DNA of 64,000 bases from Liolophura sinensis. Its lineage: Eukaryota; Mollusca; Polyplacophora; Chitonida; Chitonidae. The number at the start of each line of letters is the position of its first letter. Within the stretch, counting starts at the first letter, position 1. The notes beneath the pieces are model-generated. The model was not told the origin of the DNA, ran no database searches, and saw only the letters and a list, made by a program, of their open reading frames with translations. This document shows, piece by piece, positions 60,174 through 64,000 of the stretch. Position numbers and translations under genes: made by a program. The stretch spans positions 21,218,017 to 21,282,016 of the forward strand of contig NC_088307.1 in the NCBI RefSeq assembly GCF_032854445.1, read 5' to 3'.

Positions 60174-61388
60174 AAGATGGGAGCCGTGCTGACCTACCTA
60201 TGGAGGACGTCAGAGAAAGCACCTCGGCTTAACGCGGCGTTTCAATAATAAACTCAGACAAAAAACTTATATCATCAGACTTAATTAATTTTAAGCATTG
60301 TATGGCGAGAAGCCGTCTTCTCCTTCCCATAAACCTGCGGCATTCCTAATGCATTTTGTACTGACCCTGATATTTGTTATTTATAAACTGCTGACTAAAC
60401 GCCAAAATGAACGACAACAAGTGTATTTGGGGAGATGAATGCGTTTTGGGTCAAGACGGTATGCTACCGTCTGACATAATCTATGATACCGCCGTTGAAC
60501 ACTACACGGCTTGTAAATCAACTGATTTTACGTCTGTGGTGGTCCGTAAATGATACAGAAATGTCCCACAACACTTTGTGAAATGATTCTTTGGCTACAC
60601 GTTACTAAGTTGTTGTAAAGGATGTCAAAATGATGTCTTATGCAGTAGTTTTATGTTATTATATTTCGCAATCTGATAGCAACCTGTTTGATTGGATTAA
60701 ATTTTCAGCATTGTCATTTTAAATAATATTAATAATAGAGTATCATCATTAAAATAATAGAGTATGATACTTTTTAGAAAGCTTGAGTATCCTGCTTTCG
60801 ATTGATATATGTTTTAAGCAGGCCCTGTTGTCCTTGTAAAGGCAGACTGAGGTACTTTGCTCAGGCGTAAGAATTCCAAACACGAGGCTCACAAGGTGTG
60901 GGTTCGACCCAGGCCTTGGACAGGCGATTTGTTGATTTCCTCGCCTTCATTGTTCGAGGGGCTTAAGTTAGAACAACCAGGGGGTTAACCACAGTTTTAC
61001 GTCCATGAATTCTCTACCGTATCTTACAATGAAATTCTAGCAACACTTTGTCTTCCACTAATATGGCTGCAGATCTATTCAAAAAGTTTTTCAGTTAAAA
61101 ACAATCAACTAAGTTACCAAGAACATGTCTTTGAATAAACTGAAGAAAACTGCCCCCTCTCCCCCAACATGTACCACTGTCAAATTACAATTTTTTCAAG
61201 GGGTGAAACACAAATCTGTGACAGCTTCTTAGCTGGGTTCACTTTCCAAGAATAACGAAGTCATATACCTTCGAGTATTGTGTATAACTTTGTTGATTGC
61301 CCTTAATTCAGGGGAGTAATTTGATAGGGTTTTCGTTTGGCCTATTCATTCCATCCAATTCATTTCGGTGATTGTGTTATTCCAGGTG
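60174..61388. other. no gene recognised; SINE-C-like B box near 60897
   Basis: Contains a SINE-C-like stretch (gtgtgggttcgacccaggcc). A 48-codon ATG frame at 60407-60553 with four Cys has no support from neighbours. Otherwise nothing. Confidence 0.4.
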
Positions 61389-62305
61389 GAGATGACTAAC
61401 TTTGAGGATTCTAGGATGACTAACCTTGAGGATTGTGAGATGACTCACTTTGACGATTGTGGGATGACTAACCCTGAGTATTGTGGTATGACTAGCCTTG
61501 AGGACTTGGGGGTCGATTAACCTTGAGGATTGTTGAATGACTCACCTTGAGGATTGTGGAATGACTAACCTTGAGGATTGTGGGGTAACTAATCTTGAGC
61601 ATTGTGGGATGACTAACCTTGAGGATTGTGGGTTGATTAACCCTGAGGATTGTGGGATGACTAACCTTGAGGATTATGGGTTTACTAACCTTGAGCATTG
61701 TGGAATGACTAACCTTGAGGACTGTGGGATAACAAACATTGAGGATTGTGAGATTACTAACCTTGAGGACTGTGGGATGACAAACCTTGAGGATTGTGGG
61801 ACGATTAACCTTGAGGATTGTGGGATGACAAACCTTGAGGATTGTGGGATTACTAACCTTGAGGTTTGTGGGATGACTAACCTTGAGGATTGTGGGACGA
61901 TTAACCTTGGGGAATGTGGGATTATTTGTCTTGAGGATTGTGGGGCGATTAACCTTGAGGATTGTAGGGCGATTAACCTTGAGGATTGTGGGATGACTAA
62001 CCTTGAGGATTGTGGGATGACTAACCTTGTGGATTGTAGGATGACTAACCTTGTGGATTGTGGGATGACAAACCTTGTGGATTGTGGGATGACTAACCTT
62101 GAGGATTGTGGGATGACTAACCTTGTGGATTGTAGGATGACTAGCATTGACGATTGTGGGACCACTAATCATGAGAATTATGAAATGATAGAACTTGATG
62201 AGTGTGGGATGACTAACCTTGATGAGTGTGGGATGACTAATCTTGATGAGTGTGGGATGACTAACCTTGAGGACTGTGGGGTGACAAACCTTGAGGATTG
62301 TGAAA
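61389..62305. repeat. 24-bp minisatellite, about 38 copies, open in several frames
   Basis: Unit: gatgactaaccttgaggatt then gtgg. With a 24-bp unit, every frame repeats an octapeptide: plus strand M-T-N-L-E-D-C-G (280-codon frame 61537-62379), minus strand S-H-P-T-I-L-K-V (274 codons, 61492-62316) and another of 163 codons. Open frames on both strands are expected from the unit itself and do not show coding. The plus-strand frame runs on past the array and over a GTAAGT at 62365. No signal peptide or upstream exon was found. Confidence 0.93.
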
Positions 62306-63348
62306 TGTCTTTCCAATGCGCAGCTCGTCTGAAAAAAAATTTCAAAATGAAAGATTACCTAAAAGTAAGTAAACATTAGTGAAAAACCACTGACAACTTT
62401 ATCATTGATAAACGAATGATGGTTGATAAACGTGTGGTGATTTTTAAAGGGTATTGATTGGGAAACGGATGGTGATCATCAGACGGTTGACAAAGCGATG
62501 GTTCATATAATGTCAAGCTGAATGTTTAGGAGTGTATTGTCAGCATTGACACTGACCTTGCTTTGGCACTTTACGAGGACATTTGCTTTTAAACGAAGGA
62601 ATTCCTATCGAAGGATTTTATCGAAATACTTTAGTGTTCTTGAAAGATCCGGGAAGCGTATTCTTTAAAGTTTGACAGCATCTTAGAATGAAATGTTAAC
62701 AGCTACTTCTCTTGTGATAGAAAGGCCATAAAGTGCATGCTAGACGGACAAAGCACTTAAGGTTGACAAAATTCTGTGATGGCTGATGACAATGAAGCAT
62801 ATTTAGATTTTCTCTCACTTTGTCATAGTTGGATAAAGAATCCATTTTGAACCAAGTGTAACCTACTTTTTCTTTCGCAGCTTTTAAGTAATTAACTGTA
62901 CTGTATAGGAAGATTCCAGTGGATCAGTTTTGAGATGACTTTGTTAATGGATGCCGGCTTGACAAAGAAACCGCCTATAAGATGGTCCAGGAAGTCAAAC
63001 ACAATGGCGTCTTGCCTTGGCGTATTAAATAGCCTCCCTCATACGTAAAGTAGGTAGGAACAATGCCATCGATTTGGGGAATTTCCTTTTCTCTGCACAG
63101 TACAAAAACTGATGTTGCAATTTCTAGAATTGTGAAATCTATCGATATACCTTTCAACATCCTCATTTAAAACATGAATATGCTAGGATGATATAAAACA
63201 AACGGTTGCCCCATGGAAATACCCGCCACAAATACATTATTTTCAAATGTCCCTTTCTCTTTAACGCAAAGTCGAAAAAAAGATTCAAGACCATGTTTAC
63301 AAATAACCTTTGATATCCTTTGAGCTAAAAGAAGTTATGAGAAAAAAA
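62306..63348. other. no gene recognised
   Basis: Noncoding sequence; a few short tandem motifs (gatggttgataaacg-type at 62410-62500). Nothing supportable. Confidence 0.4.
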
Positions 63349-63850
63349 ACCAGATCAAAGAGCGTGAAAACTTATTTGCAAATATGGTCTTTAATATTTT
63401 ATTCGATTTTTTCTTTCAAGAGAAAATGATATTTTAAAATATTTTTATAATGTGGATATTTGGGACTGCCTTTTGGATTATCACGTCTTTGCATAGTAAT
63501 GTTCTAAATAAAGATACGATGTATAATTACTGTAAATTTCTTGTTTATATCCAAACACATGGATTTCATCTTAATTATGATAATATTTATGAGTATATAA
63601 AATGTAAATATGATCAAATCGTGGTTGTACACAAATGTTGGCTGAAATGACCCTTATTATAGTGCAAATATATTGATTAACATGTGTTACACTCTCATTC
63701 ATAACAATACTACGCCCAGATTATGTATACCAAAAGGTGGTCCCCAATACCCACTATACAAAAGTCATTTGCAAGTGTTTTTTTTCTGTATAAAAAAAAA
63801 TGGAGAAAAAAGACTGAAGACGATATTTTGTGGCGCTCTTTCATCTGAAT
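63349..63850 (+). repeat. dispersed repeat, partner of 32175-32660
   Basis: Same ordered motifs as the 32-kb copy: agatcaaagagcgtgaaaac, ttatttgcaaatatggtctt, ttgtacacaaatgttggctg, accaaaaggtggtc, gcgctctttcatctgaa. Both lack an ORF of note. Class unknown. Confidence 0.7.
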
Positions 63851-64000
63851 TTAATGTAATTTTGATGTTTTACTCGCCCTTTAAACCTGGCAAAGTAGAG
63901 AATTTAAAATGCGATTCTACGGAACGGTGAAAGTGAGACAAAATTGTAAATAGAAAAAAAGACAACAACACAACTATTAAAGTTCAGTATTTGTTCTTTT

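Noticed and set aside
60407-60553. 48-codon ATG frame with four Cys
   Set aside because: Too short to support alone; no signal peptide, splice sites or paralogue in the window.

Overview
This is a gene-poor, repeat-rich stretch of an animal nuclear genome. Genes are split by GT-AG introns. tRNA-derived SINEs with A-T-rich tails, inverted-repeat (MITE-like) elements, decayed retrotransposon and transposon coding regions and many minisatellites fill most of the window. Secreted cysteine-rich modules (apple/PAN-like, EGF, thrombospondin type 1) and the repeat content suggest a lophotrochozoan invertebrate, most likely a mollusc. That placement is inference: nothing here identifies a species. No bacterial genes, rRNA, functional tRNA or CRISPR array was seen.

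Three gene models can be supported. (1) On the minus strand, three exons (17360-17555, also present as a near-copy at 13210-13405; 8728-8942; 8133-8321) join in compatible phases (0-1, 1-0, 0-stop). They encode a small secreted-looking protein with repeated Cys modules (C-x-C-x5-C and a Q-Y-K-F-C motif) that I cannot assign to a family. A TATA box and a signal-peptide exon at 23.03-23.28 kb on the same strand are a plausible 5' end, but that exon carries an early in-frame stop that could be a homopolymer error. (2) On the plus strand, gene A (42153-45163) has a signal peptide and apple/PAN-like domain, then an EGF domain, then a short TSP1 repeat, in four exons. (3) Gene B (53309-56241) is a paralogue of gene A about 11 kb downstream in the same orientation. 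It has the same exon order, intron phases and Cys spacing, but a one-base frameshift in a G7 run inside its TSP1 exon. Genes A and B are a tandem duplicate pair.

Region by region: 0-7.8 kb holds SINEs and unique noncoding sequence. 7.9-23.3 kb is the span of the minus-strand gene; its introns carry a decayed non-LTR retrotransposon (10.4-11.8 kb) and minisatellites. 12760-16707 and 16908-20813 are about 3.9 kb near-identical copies either side of a 200-N gap. They look like two contigs whose overlap was never merged, so this is probably a false duplication. 21-23 kb also holds an unidentified 198-codon minus-strand ORF. 24-42 kb is intergenic: MITEs (one with an internally amplified tandem array), a pogo/Tigger-like transposase relic, and a 28-bp minisatellite interrupted by two SINEs. 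42-56.2 kb is the A/B pair, with an unusual chain of at least five unrelated minisatellites between them (48.3-52.0 kb). 56.5-64 kb is repeats: a 44-bp minisatellite with a rearranged partial copy, and a 24-bp minisatellite of about 38 units that is open in several frames.

Differences between the two copies around the gap are mostly homopolymer-length changes. This shows the kind of error present in the assembly and bears directly on both disrupted reading frames.
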